A stretch of 64,000 bases of DNA from Ancylobacter sp. Lp-2 (GTDB taxonomy: Bacteria > Pseudomonadota > Alphaproteobacteria > Rhizobiales > Xanthobacteraceae). Of this stretch, positions 33,435 through 42,612 are shown piece by piece. The stretch covers positions 186,001-250,000 of the forward strand of contig NZ_JAJALI010000006.1 of NCBI RefSeq assembly GCF_020523795.1, read 5' to 3'. Under the pieces are notes generated by a model. The model was given only the letters and a program-made list of their open reading frames with translations, was not told the DNA's origin and made no database searches. The position numbers and the translations under genes are program-made. Position 1 is the stretch's first letter. Every line of letters begins with the position of its first letter.

Positions 33435-34199
33435 TCAGTAGATGTCGAAGGGGAAGTACTTTGCGTTGATCTTCTTGTAGGTGCCGTCGGCGACGATCTC
33501 CTGGATCGCCTTGTTCAGCGCCTCGCGCAGCTCGTTGTCTTCCTTGCGCACGGCGATGCCGGTGCCCTGCGGATTGACGTCCTTCAGGTCGGCGCCGAGG
33601 AACTTGCAGCACTTGCCGTCGCTGCTCTTCTCCAGCCATTCATAGAGCACGAACTTGTCGGCCAGGATGGCGTCGAGCCGGCCGGCGGCGAGGTCGGCAT
33701 TGGCCTCGTCCTGGGTCGGGTAGAGCTTGATCTCCGAGTCCTTGTACTTCTCTTCCAGATACACCGCCGCCGTGGTCGAGGACTGCGTGCCGACGGTCTT
33801 GCCCTTCAGCCCGGCCGGCGAGATGTCGGTGATCTTGGTGTCCTTCGGCGCGATGACGCTGCCGGGGGTCTGGTAGTAGGGAACCGTGAAGGCCACCTTC
33901 TCCTTGCGCTCGTCGGTGATCGACATCGAGGCGACGATGGCGTCGAACTTCTTGGACAGCAGCGCCGGGATGATGCCGTCCCAATCCTGGGCGACGAAGG
34001 TGCATTCCACCTTCATCTTCTCGCACAGCGCCTTGGCGACATCGATGTCGAAGCCGACCAGCTGGCCGGACGAATCGACCGAGTTGAAGGGCGGGTAGGC
34101 GCCCTCGGTGCCGATGCGGACGGTCTTCGTCTGCGCCTGCGCGGTGGCGGCGGTCAGGGCGAACACGGCGACGGCGGCGAATAGTCTGGCGATCTTCAT
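33435..34199 (-). CDS. polar amino-acid ABC transporter substrate-binding protein (HisJ/ArgT type)
   Basis: A periplasmic binding protein of family SBP_bac_3, 254 residues. It has a signal peptide (about 1-22, cleavage after AQA). The mature start is RIGTEGAYPPFNSVD, and GFDIDVAKALCEKM, DWDGIIPALLSKKFDAIVASMSIT, read in parts, and SSTTAAVYLEE follow. This resembles lysine/arginine/ornithine/histidine-binding proteins. Two adjacent Cys (KCCKFLG) recall opine/octopine-binding relatives. No permease or ATPase gene is in the window. GAGGGGG precedes the ATG. Confidence 0.92.
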   Translation of the reverse strand: MKIARLFAAVAVFALTAATAQAQTKTVRIGTEGAYPPFNSVDSSGQLVGFDIDVAKALCEKMKVECTFVAQDWDGIIPALLSKKFDAIVASMSITDERKEKVAFTVPYYQTPGSVIAPKDTKITDISPAGLKGKTVGTQSSTTAAVYLEEKYKDSEIKLYPTQDEANADLAAGRLDAILADKFVLYEWLEKSSDGKCCKFLGADLKDVNPQGTGIAVRKEDNELREALNKAIQEIVADGTYKKINAKYFPFDIY

Positions 34200-34306
34200 T
34201 GGGAAAGCCCCCTCGGTTGGACGTGCCGGAAGGCTCGTCAGCGCGCAAGCTAGGGCGGCGCGATGTCACGGGCAATCGGCGGAAAGACCGAGACGGCCCG
34301 TCACCC

Positions 34307-35452
34307 TCAGAAATGACTGAAGCTGCGGCGGGCGAGCGCCAGCTCCGTGCCGTCCGGCCCGGTCACGGCCAGCCCAGCGCCGGCCCGGGTGGCGCCGATC
34401 TCGGTGAGGCCGAAGCCGGCGGCGGTCGCCACCATGCTCAGCGCGTCGAGCCGGTCATGCGGCACCACGGCAAGGATCTCGTAATCGTCGCCGCCGGCGA
34501 GCACCGTCTCCATCAGCGCCGGCTCGGCGGCCACCGCCGCGCGCGCGGCCGCGCTCAGCGGCACCGCGCCGGCGCGGATCTCGCCGCCGAGGCCGGAGAC
34601 CGCCAGCAGCTTCTCGGCGTCGCCGATCAGCCCGTCCGAGACGTCCATCGCCGCGCTGGCATGGGCGCGCAGCGCTTCGGCGAGCGCGAGGCGCGGGCGC
34701 GGATGCAGATAGCGGTCGGCGAGAAAGGCCCGGCCGGCCGCGTCGAGCGCCTGGAAGCCCGGCCGGTCCGGGTTGAGCCGCAGCGCGAGGCCGAGCGCGC
34801 CGTCGCCGATGGTGCCGGTCGCGACGATCGCCTGCCCCGCTTTGGCACCCGAGCGCTTCACCATCGTCCCGCAAGGCACGGCGCCGAGTGCGGTGATCGA
34901 GATGGTGAACGGGCCGGGCGTCTTCACCGTGTCGCCCCCGAGCAGTGGCGCGCCATAGTCGCGGGCGTCCTCGCCGATGCCGCGCGCGAAGGCGTCGAGC
35001 GCGGCATCGTCCATGTCGGGCGGAATGGCGAAGGCGAGCAGCACGCCGAGCGGACGGGCACCCTTGGCGGCGAGATCCGAGAGGTTCACCCGCATCGCCT
35101 TGCGGGCAATGCTCGCGGGCGGGTCGTCGGGGAAGAAATGCACCCCGGCCACCAGCGCGTCCTTGGTCAGGATGAGGTCGTGGCCGTGCGGCGGGGCGAG
35201 GAAGGCGGCGTCGTCGGTGAGGCCCAGCGCGCCGGGATGGGTGGCGAGCGGCCCGAATAGGCGGGCGATCAGCTTGTCCTCGCCGGAGGACCTGCCTGCC
35301 GAAGACTTGCCTCCCGAAGACTTGGTCGCGGAGGCATTGGCCGGAGTGGCACAGGCACCCGAGGAATTGGCACCGGACGCCTTGGCCCCGGAGGACGTGC
35401 CCCGCGAGCCCTTGGCCGTCCCGGAACCGCCGTCCTCCCGCCTGTCCGCCAT
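34307..35452 (-). CDS. thiL: thiamine-monophosphate kinase with a repeat-coded N-terminal extension
   Basis: ThiL phosphorylates thiamine monophosphate to thiamine diphosphate. The conserved part starts near residue 58 (EDKLIARLFGPLATHPGALGLTDDAAFL), with DLILTKDALVAGVHF, RVNLSDLAAKGARPLGVLLAFA, GGDTVKTPG, MDVSDGLIGDAEKLL and GGDDYEILAVV. Before it is an odd 50-residue Gly/Ser/Ala/Lys stretch made of nine five-residue units, coded by 15-bp repeats (35288-35422). The ATG at 35452 has GAGG 5 nt upstream and is 7 bp after nusB, so the extension should be translated. Total 381 residues, against ~320-330 usual. Confidence 0.93.
   Translation of the reverse strand: MADRREDGGSGTAKGSRGTSSGAKASGANSSGACATPANASATKSSGGKSSAGRSSGEDKLIARLFGPLATHPGALGLTDDAAFLAPPHGHDLILTKDALVAGVHFFPDDPPASIARKAMRVNLSDLAAKGARPLGVLLAFAIPPDMDDAALDAFARGIGEDARDYGAPLLGGDTVKTPGPFTISITALGAVPCGTMVKRSGAKAGQAIVATGTIGDGALGLALRLNPDRPGFQALDAAGRAFLADRYLHPRPRLALAEALRAHASAAMDVSDGLIGDAEKLLAVSGLGGEIRAGAVPLSAAARAAVAAEPALMETVLAGGDDYEILAVVPHDRLDALSMVATAAGFGLTEIGATRAGAGLAVTGPDGTELALARRSFSHF
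35288..35422 (-). repeat. 15-bp imperfect tandem repeat inside thiL
   Basis: Nine 15-bp units coding five-residue blocks such as SGAKA, SGANS, SGACA, SATKS, SGGKS and SAGRS. The plus-strand form shows repeated gacttg/gccttg and ccggag cores. The units are degenerate, so the array is old. Confidence 0.7.
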
Positions 35453-35459
35453 GATCGCC

Positions 35460-35960
35460 TCAGCTGCCGAATTCGCCCGCGCGCATCTCGCGCGCCAGTC
35501 CATCCAACACCGCATTGACCATTCCGGTTTCCTCGCGATCGAGGAAAGCGGCGGCGACGTTGACATATTCCGCGACGACGACGCGGGCGGGAATGTCCGG
35601 CCGGCCGTGCAATTCATAGGCGCCGGCGCGCAGCACCGCGCGCAGCACCGTCTCGATGCGCTTCAGCGGCCAGCCCTTCACCAGCGCGGCGTCGAGCATC
35701 GGATCGATCACCCGCTGCTCGCGCACCACCCCGCCGACCACGTCGCGGAACAGGGTGAGGTCGGCGCTGGCGATCTCGTCGCCCTCGATCTCCCGGCCGA
35801 TCCAGTGGCTCTCGAACTGGGCGAGGATCTCCGGCAGCGGCGTCTGCGCCACGTCCATCTGGTACAGCGCCTGCACGGCGTTGAGCCGCGCCGCGCTCTT
35901 GCGCAGCGGCTTGTGGTTCACCGGCTTGCCGGCGGATTTGGCGTCGGTCGAGTTGTTCAT
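35460..35960 (-). CDS. nusB: transcription antitermination factor NusB
   Basis: A small helical RNA-binding protein of the rRNA antitermination complex, 166 residues. Motifs: SAARLNAVQALYQMD at the start, VVREQRVIDPMLDAAL, KRIETVLRAVLRAGAYELH and IPARVVVAEYVNVAAAFLDREETGMVNAVLDGLA (quoted as conserved helices ending G-x-V-N-A-V-L-D). It lies 7 bp before thiL and 7 bp after ribH, in the conserved order ribH-nusB-thiL. Confidence 0.96.
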   Translation of the reverse strand: MNNSTDAKSAGKPVNHKPLRKSAARLNAVQALYQMDVAQTPLPEILAQFESHWIGREIEGDEIASADLTLFRDVVGGVVREQRVIDPMLDAALVKGWPLKRIETVLRAVLRAGAYELHGRPDIPARVVVAEYVNVAAAFLDREETGMVNAVLDGLAREMRAGEFGS

Positions 35961-35967
35961 GCCCGCC

Positions 35968-36450
35968 TCACCACGACCGGCGCTTCAGGCGCAGCAGCGC
36001 GAGCGCCGCCTCGACGGCGCCGCCGCCCTTGTTGCCGTCGGACACGCGGGCGCGCACCCAGGCCTGCTCGTCATTCTCGACGGTGAGGATGCCGTTGCCG
36101 AGCGGCAGCTTGCGGGCCACCGAGAGGTCGATCAGCGCCCGGGAGGATTCCCCGGCGACGATCTCGAAATGATAGGTCTCGCCACGCACCACGCAGCCGA
36201 GCGCCACCGCGGCATCGAAGGGCCGGCCGGCCGCCTCGGCATTGTCGAGGGCGAGCGCGATGGCGGTGGGCACCTCCAGCGCGCCGGGTACGGTGAGAAC
36301 CTCGCAGCTGGCGCCGACAGCCTCGACGGCGGCACGGGCGCCGGCCAGCAATTCGTCGTTGAGGTCGTCGTAGAAACGGCCTTCGACGATCAGGATGCGA
36401 GCGCCGTCTAGACGCTCGGCCGCCTCGACGGCGCGGCGGGGGGTCGCCAT
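35968..36450 (-). CDS. ribH: 6,7-dimethyl-8-ribityllumazine synthase
   Basis: Condenses 5-amino-6-ribitylaminouracil with dihydroxybutanone phosphate, the penultimate step of riboflavin synthesis. The 160-residue product has [57 protein letters not shown] (substrate loop) and [17 protein letters not shown], which is shown here as its core ILTVEN. It is separated from ribE by 111 bp with no FMN riboswitch pattern visible, and is tightly linked to nusB. Confidence 0.96.
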   Translation of the reverse strand: MATPRRAVEAAERLDGARILIVEGRFYDDLNDELLAGARAAVEAVGASCEVLTVPGALEVPTAIALALDNAEAAGRPFDAAVALGCVVRGETYHFEIVAGESSRALIDLSVARKLPLGNGILTVENDEQAWVRARVSDGNKGGGAVEAALALLRLKRRSW

Positions 36451-36561
36451 GGAAAGAAACCTCGCATTCGGAAACGAAGCGACGACGTACGCCGCCCGAC
36501 GAAACTCCGCAAGACGCCTCTGCGCAACTCTGCTTCCCGCGTCGGCGCTATCGATCCCGCC

Positions 36562-37152
36562 TCAGCGGAACTCGGCCAGCCGCGCCGCGTAGCGGGCCAT
36601 CATGTCGACCTCGATGTTGACGCGGTCGCCCGGCTGCACCGCCCCCCAGGTGGTGTGGGCAAGCGTGTGGGGGATGAGCAGGCAGGAGAAGCGCTCGCCC
36701 TCCACCGTGTTGACGGTGAGTGAGGTGCCGTCCAGCGTCACCGAGCCCTTGGTGGCGATGAAGGGCGCCAGCGCACGCGGGGCGGCGAAGGTGAAGCGCG
36801 TGGTCTCGCCGAGATCCTCGCGGGCCACCACCTCGGCCTGGCCATCGACATGGCCCTGCACGACATGTCCACCGAGCTCGTCGCCGATCTTCAGCGCCCG
36901 TTCGAGGTTGATCCGCTCCCCCTCGGCCCAGTCGGCGACGGTGGTGAGCGCCAGCGTCTCCGGCGCCGCCTCCACCGCGAAGCTGTCCGGCTGCGTCGCC
37001 ACCACGGTCAGGCACACGCCGGCGCAGGCGATGGAGGCGCCGAGATCGATGCCCGCCGTGTCATAGGCGGTGCGCACCGTCAGCCGGCGCACGTCGTTGC
37101 GACGCTCCACCGACACCACCTCGCCGATATCGGTGACGATCCCCGTGAACAT
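36562..37152 (-). CDS. ribE: riboflavin synthase, alpha chain
   Basis: Dismutates two lumazines to riboflavin. The N terminus MFTGIVTDIGEV is diagnostic. The duplicated lumazine-binding barrels follow, with ASIACAGVCLTVV in the first and GSVTLDGTSLTVN in the second, and GHVVQGHVDG between them. The length is 196, the usual size. Its ATG is 1 bp from the ribD stop, so ribD-ribE are cotranscribed. Confidence 0.97.
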   Translation of the reverse strand: MFTGIVTDIGEVVSVERRNDVRRLTVRTAYDTAGIDLGASIACAGVCLTVVATQPDSFAVEAAPETLALTTVADWAEGERINLERALKIGDELGGHVVQGHVDGQAEVVAREDLGETTRFTFAAPRALAPFIATKGSVTLDGTSLTVNTVEGERFSCLLIPHTLAHTTWGAVQPGDRVNIEVDMMARYAARLAEFR

Positions 37153-37153
37153 G

Positions 37154-38287
37154 CTAGCGTCGCCTCAATATGCGCAGCCGGTCCGGCCCGTGCCGCTCGG
37201 TTTCAACCGTGGTGAGATAGGCGTCGAAGGCGTCGAGCGCGAGCCCTTCCAGCGCATCGACGGCATTGCGGCCGAGCAAGCCCGGCGCCTCGAACAGGCT
37301 GGCCTCGTCGATGAGCCTGGCGGTGAGGAAGGCGCTCGCCAGACGCGGCCCGGCCTCCACCATCGCGCGCGTGATGCCGCGCGCGGCCAGCAGCCGCAGC
37401 GCCGCCTCGAGGTCGAGCCGGCCATCCACTGTGGCGCCGACCCGCATCACCTCGACGCCGCGCTCGCCGAGCGCCCGCTCGACCTCGGCCGGCGCGCCCT
37501 CGCCGGCGATCACCCAGACCGGGGCGACGTCGAGATTGGCGAGCAGCCGCGCCGTCGCCGGCAGCCGCAAATGACTGTCGAGCACCACCCGCACCGGCGA
37601 GCGCCGGTCCATGCCCGGCAGCCGGCAGGTAAGGTCCGGATCATCAGCCAGCACCGTGCCGATGCCGGTCAGCACCGCGTCATGGGTGGCGCGCATCATG
37701 TGCACCCATGCCCGCGCCTGTTCGCCGGTGATGGCGGCCGGCCGGCGGCCCTCCAGCCCGGCCTTGCCGTCGGCGGAGACCGCGAGCTTCAGCATCACAT
37801 GCGGACGGCCGCGCACCACGCGGCTGATATGGCCGGCATGGGCGAACCGCGCCTCTTCCGCGCCCGGCCCGACGGTCACCTCGATGCCGGCCTCGCGCAG
37901 GATCGAAAAGCCGCGTCCCGCCACCCGGTCGTCGGGATCGCCGATCGCCGCCACCACCCGGGCGATGCCGGCGGCGCGGACGGCGTCGACGCAGGGCGGG
38001 GTGCGGCCGTGATGCGAGCAGGGTTCCAGCGTCACATAGAGCGTGGCGCCGCGCGCGGCCTCGCCGGCCTGCGCCAGCGCCTGCGGCTCGGCATGCGGGC
38101 GCCCGCCGGGGGCGGTGGCGCCATGGCCGAGAATGAGCGGATTGCCGTGTTCGGACAGCCGGTCGAAGCGCGCCACCACGGCGCCCACCGCCGGGTTCGG
38201 CCAGGTCTGGCCGAGATGCCGGCGGCCCACCGCCAGCGCCGCACCCATTAGCGCCGCATCGAGGTGCGGGTCGGCAGGATCCCGCAC
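37154..38287 (-). CDS. ribD: bifunctional diaminohydroxyphosphoribosylaminopyrimidine deaminase / uracil reductase
   Basis: Catalyses two early riboflavin steps. The N-terminal zinc deaminase has GGRPHAEPQALAQA and EPCSHHGRTPPCVDAV (His and two Cys as zinc ligands). The C-terminal reductase has RPHVMLKLAVSADGK, RATHDAVLTGIGTVLADDP and VEAGPRLASAFL. The start is set at a GTG (38287), with AAGGA about 11 nt upstream and 7 bp after the nrdR stop. An ATG at 38317 would overlap nrdR. From the GTG the protein is 377 residues, the normal length. Confidence 0.93.
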   Translation of the reverse strand: MRDPADPHLDAALMGAALAVGRRHLGQTWPNPAVGAVVARFDRLSEHGNPLILGHGATAPGGRPHAEPQALAQAGEAARGATLYVTLEPCSHHGRTPPCVDAVRAAGIARVVAAIGDPDDRVAGRGFSILREAGIEVTVGPGAEEARFAHAGHISRVVRGRPHVMLKLAVSADGKAGLEGRRPAAITGEQARAWVHMMRATHDAVLTGIGTVLADDPDLTCRLPGMDRRSPVRVVLDSHLRLPATARLLANLDVAPVWVIAGEGAPAEVERALGERGVEVMRVGATVDGRLDLEAALRLLAARGITRAMVEAGPRLASAFLTARLIDEASLFEAPGLLGRNAVDALEGLALDAFDAYLTTVETERHGPDRLRILRRR

Positions 38288-38294
38288 CGTGGCA

Positions 38295-38813
38295 TCAATC
38301 CTTGTCGGGATCGGCATCGATATCAGCAGCCACATCGGTCGGCACGCCGCCAACCACGCCTTCGCGGGTCTGCAATTCGCCGATCAGCGCGTGGAAGTCC
38401 TTGGCCTCGCGGAAATTGCGGTACACCGAGGCGAAGCGGACATAGGCGACGTCGTCGAGCTGCTTGAGGCTCTCCATGACGAGCTCGCCGATCATCTCGG
38501 AAGAGATCTCGCTCTCGCCCTGGCTCTCCAGCCGGCGGACGAGGCCGGAGACCAGCCGCTCCACCCGCTCGGGGTCGACCGGGCGCTTGCGCAGCGCCAC
38601 CTCGATGGAACGGGCCAGCTTGTCGCGGTCGAACGGCACGCGGCGGCCGGAGCGCTTCAGCACGGTCAATTCGCGCAGCTGCACGCGCTCGAAGGTGGTG
38701 AAGCGGCCGCCGCAATCCGGACAGATGCGGCGGCGGCGAATGGCGGCGCTGTCCTCGGTGGGACGGGAGTCCTTCACCTGGGTGTCGAGGCTCCCGCAAT
38801 AGGGACAGCGCAT
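38295..38813 (-). CDS. nrdR: transcriptional repressor NrdR
   Basis: Represses ribonucleotide reductase genes in response to dATP/ATP. The N-terminal zinc ribbon has CPYCGS and [14 protein letters not shown]. The ATP-cone follows ([29 protein letters not shown], read in parts), with [11 protein letters not shown] near the end. The 172 residues include an acidic tail ([10 protein letters not shown]). It is positioned between glyA and ribD, as in many Rhizobiales. Confidence 0.97.
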   Translation of the reverse strand: MRCPYCGSLDTQVKDSRPTEDSAAIRRRRICPDCGGRFTTFERVQLRELTVLKRSGRRVPFDRDKLARSIEVALRKRPVDPERVERLVSGLVRRLESQGESEISSEMIGELVMESLKQLDDVAYVRFASVYRNFREAKDFHALIGELQTREGVVGGVPTDVAADIDADPDKD

Positions 38814-38867
38814 GTCGTTTCCTCTTTAAGCCGGTTCCCTCGCGGGGGGCTCCCTTGCAGGCCTATC

Positions 38868-40169
38868 TCAGCCGTAGATCGGGAAGCGGGCCAGCAGGCC
38901 CTTGACCTTCTCGCGCACCGCCGCCTCGACCAGGCTGTCCTCGTCGGTGCCCTTCTGCGACAGCACGTCGAGCACCTCGGCGATCATGTCGCCGATCTGC
39001 TGGAACTCGGCGACGCCGAAGCCGCGGGTGGTGCCGGCCGGAGTGCCGAGCCGCACGCCGGAGGTCACGAACGGCTTCTCCGGATCGAAGGGGATGCCGT
39101 TCTTGTTGGTGGTGATGTGGGCACGGCCGAGCGCGATCTCCGACACCTTGCCGGTGAGCTTCTTCGGGCGCAGGTCGACCAGCATCAGATGCGTGTCGGT
39201 GCCGCCGGAGACGATCTCGAAGCCGTGGCCCTTGAGGTTCTCGGCCAGCGCCTTGGCGTTCTCGACCACGTTCTTCGCATAGACCTTGAACGAGGGCTGC
39301 AGCGCCTCGCCGAAGGCCACCGCCTTCGCCGCGATCACATGCATCAGCGGGCCGCCCTGGATGCCGGGGAAGATCGCCGAATTGATCTTCTTGGCGATGT
39401 CCTCGTCATTGGTGAGGATCATGCCGCCGCGCGGGCCGCGCAGGGTCTTGTGGGTGGTGGTGGTCACCACATGCGCATGCGGGATCGGCGAGGGGTGCAC
39501 GCCACCCGCCACCAGGCCGGCGAAATGCGCCATGTCGACCATCAGATAGGCGCCGACCGAATCGGCGATCTCGCGCATCTTGGCGAAGTCGATATGGCGC
39601 GGATAGGCCGAGCCGCCGGCGACGATCAGCTTCGGCTTGTGCTGGTCGGCCAGCTTGGCCACCTCGGCATAGTCGATGCGCTGGTCGTCCTCGCGCACGC
39701 CGTAGGGCACCGCCTTGAACCACTTGCCGGACATGTTCACCGGCGAGCCGTGGGTCAGGTGGCCGCCGGCGGCGAGGTTGAGGCCGAGATAGGTGTCGCC
39801 CGGCTGCAGCAGCGCGAAGAACACGCCCTGATTCGCCTGGCTGCCGGAATTGGGCTGCACATTGGCGAAGGCGCTGCCGAACAGCTTCTTGGCGCGCTCG
39901 ATGGCGAGGTTTTCCGCCACGTCGACGAACTGGCAGCCGCCATAGTAGCGCCGGCCGGGATAGCCCTCGGCATATTTGTTGGTCAGCACCGAGCCCTGCG
40001 CTTCCAAAACCGCGCGGGAGACGATGTTCTCCGAGGCGATCAGCTCGATCTCGTCGCGCTGACGGCCGAGCTCGGCGGCGATCGCCGCGGCGAGTTCGGG
40101 ATCGGCCTCGGTGAGGCTCGCCGAAAAGAAGGGGCTCGCCGACTGCGCGGCGGTAACGGGCGACGACAT
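38868..40169 (-). CDS. glyA: serine hydroxymethyltransferase
   Basis: A PLP enzyme that interconverts serine and glycine while charging tetrahydrofolate. The 433-residue product shows [56 protein letters not shown], the PLP Lys in [15 protein letters not shown], and C-terminal [26 protein letters not shown] precedes the ATG at 40169. nrdR follows at 54 bp. Confidence 0.98.
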   Translation of the reverse strand: MSSPVTAAQSASPFFSASLTEADPELAAAIAAELGRQRDEIELIASENIVSRAVLEAQGSVLTNKYAEGYPGRRYYGGCQFVDVAENLAIERAKKLFGSAFANVQPNSGSQANQGVFFALLQPGDTYLGLNLAAGGHLTHGSPVNMSGKWFKAVPYGVREDDQRIDYAEVAKLADQHKPKLIVAGGSAYPRHIDFAKMREIADSVGAYLMVDMAHFAGLVAGGVHPSPIPHAHVVTTTTHKTLRGPRGGMILTNDEDIAKKINSAIFPGIQGGPLMHVIAAKAVAFGEALQPSFKVYAKNVVENAKALAENLKGHGFEIVSGGTDTHLMLVDLRPKKLTGKVSEIALGRAHITTNKNGIPFDPEKPFVTSGVRLGTPAGTTRGFGVAEFQQIGDMIAEVLDVLSQKGTDEDSLVEAAVREKVKGLLARFPIYG

Positions 40170-40331
40170 CAGGGGCCTCCGTGGCTCCGGGCGCGGCGGG
40201 CTGGACCAAGCGGCAAGTCCGCGCGCCCGTGCGAACATGGCGGGTCGCTTAGCACAGCGCCAGCGGGGTTTCAAAGCTTCGCCGCGCAGGGCAGGCATGA
40301 GCGCCGCCCGTCGCCAGACTTGCGCGGCGGC

Positions 40332-41051
40332 TCAGCTCTGCAGCACCCGCACCTCCGCCCCCTCCAGCACCACGCAACTCAGCCGCCCGGTCTTCCAGGC
40401 GCCGGTGTCGACATTGATGCGGTTGGCGCGGATGTCGACCTCCTCCACCGGCGTGTGGCCATGCACCACCCGCTTGCCGAAATCGGCGGTGGAATCGAGA
40501 AAGACCCGGCGAATCCAGATCAGGTCGTGTGCGGTCTGCCGCTCCAGCGCGACGCCCGGCCGCACCCCGGCATGGCAGAAAAAATAGTCGCCGAACTCGG
40601 CGCTGAAGCCGAGACCGGCCAGGAACGCCGCGTGCTCGGGCGGGATCGCCTCCCGCGCCGCCCGCCGCAGCGCCTTGCCGCCGACATCCTCCGCCGCCAC
40701 GCCGTAGGAGGCCAGCGCGGCGACGCCGCCATTGCCGAGCCAGCGGTCGAGCGGGCCGCTGCCATCGAGCGCCGCCCGCATCATCGCCTCGTGATTGCCG
40801 GTGAGACAGATGGCGCCGCGCTCCTGCTGCAACCGGAGCACCCGCTCGATCACCGCGCGGCTGTCCGGCCCGCGGTCGACATAGTCGCCGAGAAACACCA
40901 GGCGCACGCCCTCATGCCCCTGCGCGTCGCGCTCCACCGTCTCCAGCAGCCGCTCGAGCAGATCGAGGCGGCCGTGAATGTCGCCGAAGGCATAGACGCG
41001 CAGCCCGTCGGGAATGCGGTAGCGGGAAGTCGTGTCGGCCATGTCGTCCAC
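40332..41051 (-). CDS. serine/threonine protein phosphatase-type metallophosphoesterase
   Basis: A PPP-like calcineurin-fold phosphatase, 239 residues, with the ordered metal motifs YAFGDIHGRLDLL, VFLGDYVDRGPDSR, LTGNHEAMM, FCHAGVRPG and RVVHGHTPV. Bacterial members of this size hydrolyse phosphoproteins or diadenosine tetraphosphate. A GTG start at 41051 has GGGAGG with 5-nt spacing, better than the ATG three codons later. It follows the ATP12-like gene by 13 bp and so belongs to that operon. Confidence 0.9.
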   Translation of the reverse strand: MDDMADTTSRYRIPDGLRVYAFGDIHGRLDLLERLLETVERDAQGHEGVRLVFLGDYVDRGPDSRAVIERVLRLQQERGAICLTGNHEAMMRAALDGSGPLDRWLGNGGVAALASYGVAAEDVGGKALRRAAREAIPPEHAAFLAGLGFSAEFGDYFFCHAGVRPGVALERQTAHDLIWIRRVFLDSTADFGKRVVHGHTPVEEVDIRANRINVDTGAWKTGRLSCVVLEGAEVRVLQS

Positions 41052-41064
41052 GCGCGCCTCCCGC

Positions 41065-41787
41065 CTAGGGCGCCTCGAGCAGCGCCAGCGTGCGGGCGGC
41101 GCTGGAGAAATCGCGCCAGCGCCCCTGCCGGCGGCGCTCGGCCTCGCTGTCGGTGCCCCAGGCCTGTTCCTGCACTTCCTCGTCGATATGCGCGGCGCGC
41201 CAGGCGTCCTCGGCGGTGAGCCGCCCGTGAAGCACCGCCAGGGCGATCAGCGCCGAGCCGCTCAGCGTGGTCATCAGGCTGAGCGCGGCGAGACGCAGCG
41301 GCTCGTCCGGCAGTTGCGCCGCCACCGCGTCGAGCGCGACCTGCGGCTGGGTGACGTGCATCACCCCCTCGGCGAGCAGGAAGCGAGCGCCGAGACGCGC
41401 CTGCGCCCAGTCCAGCACCGGGTCCCACAGCTGCGCCTGCAGGGCGACCAGCTTCTCCGGCCCGTCGGTGCGGTAGCAGACGAGGTCCGAGCCGGCATAG
41501 CGCACGATCTCCGCCCCCACCGCCTCCATGGCACCGGCGACGCCGTCGCGCGCCGAATTGACCAGGCGGGTGATCGGCATGGAGAGCGGGTCGATCGTCT
41601 CGCCCTGCCCGGCCCATTCGGCGGCGATCTCGCGCGCCAGCGCCTCGCCGGGCACGCTGAGCGGATGCCGGCCGGGCGTGCGCACCGGGCGGCCGTCGAG
41701 CTGCACCTGGAACCCGTCCGGGCCCGGCACCGCGCTCACCTCCTTGTAGAACCGCTTGATCGGCGCGGCGGCGCTGCCGAGGCTCAT
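41065..41787 (-). CDS. ATP12-family F1-ATPase assembly chaperone
   Basis: A 240-residue homologue of mitochondrial ATP12, which assists assembly of the F1 alpha subunit; in bacteria it is mainly found in alphaproteobacteria. Motifs: KRFYKEVSAVPGPDGFQVQLDGRPVRTPGRHPL (quoted as its core VQLDGRPVRTPG), EWAGQGETIDPLSMPITRL, and DLVCYRTDGPEKLVALQ. Its ATG overlaps the HAD gene stop by 4 nt. The metallophosphatase follows. Confidence 0.92.
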   Translation of the reverse strand: MSLGSAAAPIKRFYKEVSAVPGPDGFQVQLDGRPVRTPGRHPLSVPGEALAREIAAEWAGQGETIDPLSMPITRLVNSARDGVAGAMEAVGAEIVRYAGSDLVCYRTDGPEKLVALQAQLWDPVLDWAQARLGARFLLAEGVMHVTQPQVALDAVAAQLPDEPLRLAALSLMTTLSGSALIALAVLHGRLTAEDAWRAAHIDEEVQEQAWGTDSEAERRRQGRWRDFSSAARTLALLEAP

Positions 41788-42500
41788 CGCCCCGCCCCCT
41801 CGGTGCTCTCGTGCGCCAGCTGCTGCCAGAGCGCGTCGAGGCCCTCGGCCAGCTCGCCGGCGCCGTTCACCAGCAGGTGCGCGCCGCCCTCCTCCAGCAT
41901 CTCCGCCGGGTGGTAGCCCCAGGTGACGCCGATGGCGCCGACTCCGGCGGCGCGCGCCATGATCATGTCGTAGCTGGTGTCGCCGACCAGCACGGTGTCG
42001 CGCGCCTGCGCCCCCACCGCCGCCATTGCCTGCTGCACCATGGCCGGGTGCGGCTTGGAGGGGGCGTCGTCGGCGGTCTGGATGGTGACGAAGCGGCCTT
42101 CCATGCCGTGATGCTTCAGCACCGAGGCGACGCCGCGCTGCGACTTGCCGGTGGCCATGCCGATCAGCACGTCGTCGCGCCGGTGCAGCGCCTCGACGAG
42201 ATCGTGCATACCGGGGAACATCGGCTCGGTGAAATTGCCTTCGTCGCGCAAATCGTGAAACGCCGCGCGATAGAAGCCGGCCAGTTCCTCGGCCGGGAAG
42301 TCGGGCGCATGGTTGCCGAGCTTGCGCATCGCCTCCACCAGCGACAGGCCGACAATGCCGAGGATCGCCTCGCGCGGCGGCAATTCGATGCCGGCGCGGG
42401 CGAAGGCGCGGGTCATGGCGGAGACGATGACGTGCTGGCTGTCCACCAGCGTTCCGTCGCAATCGAAGAGGACGAGTTTCACGTTCTTCCCATCCGGCAT
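41784..42500 (-). CDS. HAD-family phosphatase, phosphoglycolate phosphatase-like
   Basis: A HAD hydrolase with cap subdomain type 1, 238 residues. Motif I is LVLFDCDGTLVDSQ (nucleophile Asp), motif II is IGMATGKSQRG, and motif III/IV is KPHPAMVQQ with VLVGDTSYDM. Gph-like enzymes remove phosphoglycolate or other small phosphoesters. In Rhizobiales this gene often precedes the ATP12 homologue, as here, with a 4-nt overlap. The start could be ATG 42500 or GTG 42482. tRNA-Val lies 113 bp upstream. Confidence 0.88.
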   Translation of the reverse strand: MPDGKNVKLVLFDCDGTLVDSQHVIVSAMTRAFARAGIELPPREAILGIVGLSLVEAMRKLGNHAPDFPAEELAGFYRAAFHDLRDEGNFTEPMFPGMHDLVEALHRRDDVLIGMATGKSQRGVASVLKHHGMEGRFVTIQTADDAPSKPHPAMVQQAMAAVGAQARDTVLVGDTSYDMIMARAAGVGAIGVTWGYHPAEMLEEGGAHLLVNGAGELAEGLDALWQQLAHESTEGAGR

Positions 42501-42612
42501 CGCGCCGGCCTCGCCCGGACGCGACCGCTCGCGACCGGCTTGCAGGAGCTGAAGGTAAACCGGCGGCGCCTTGCCTGCGGTACCGGCTCGTCGCGATCGC
42601 CGCTGCGGCCGG

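Noticed and set aside
36451-36561. FMN riboswitch between ribE and ribH
   Set aside because: The conserved FMN-aptamer boxes are not visible in the 111-bp gap.
38043-41219. 1058-codon open frame antisense to nrdR, glyA and phosphatase genes
   Set aside because: It spans several real genes in the opposite direction, with no motif or ribosome site.
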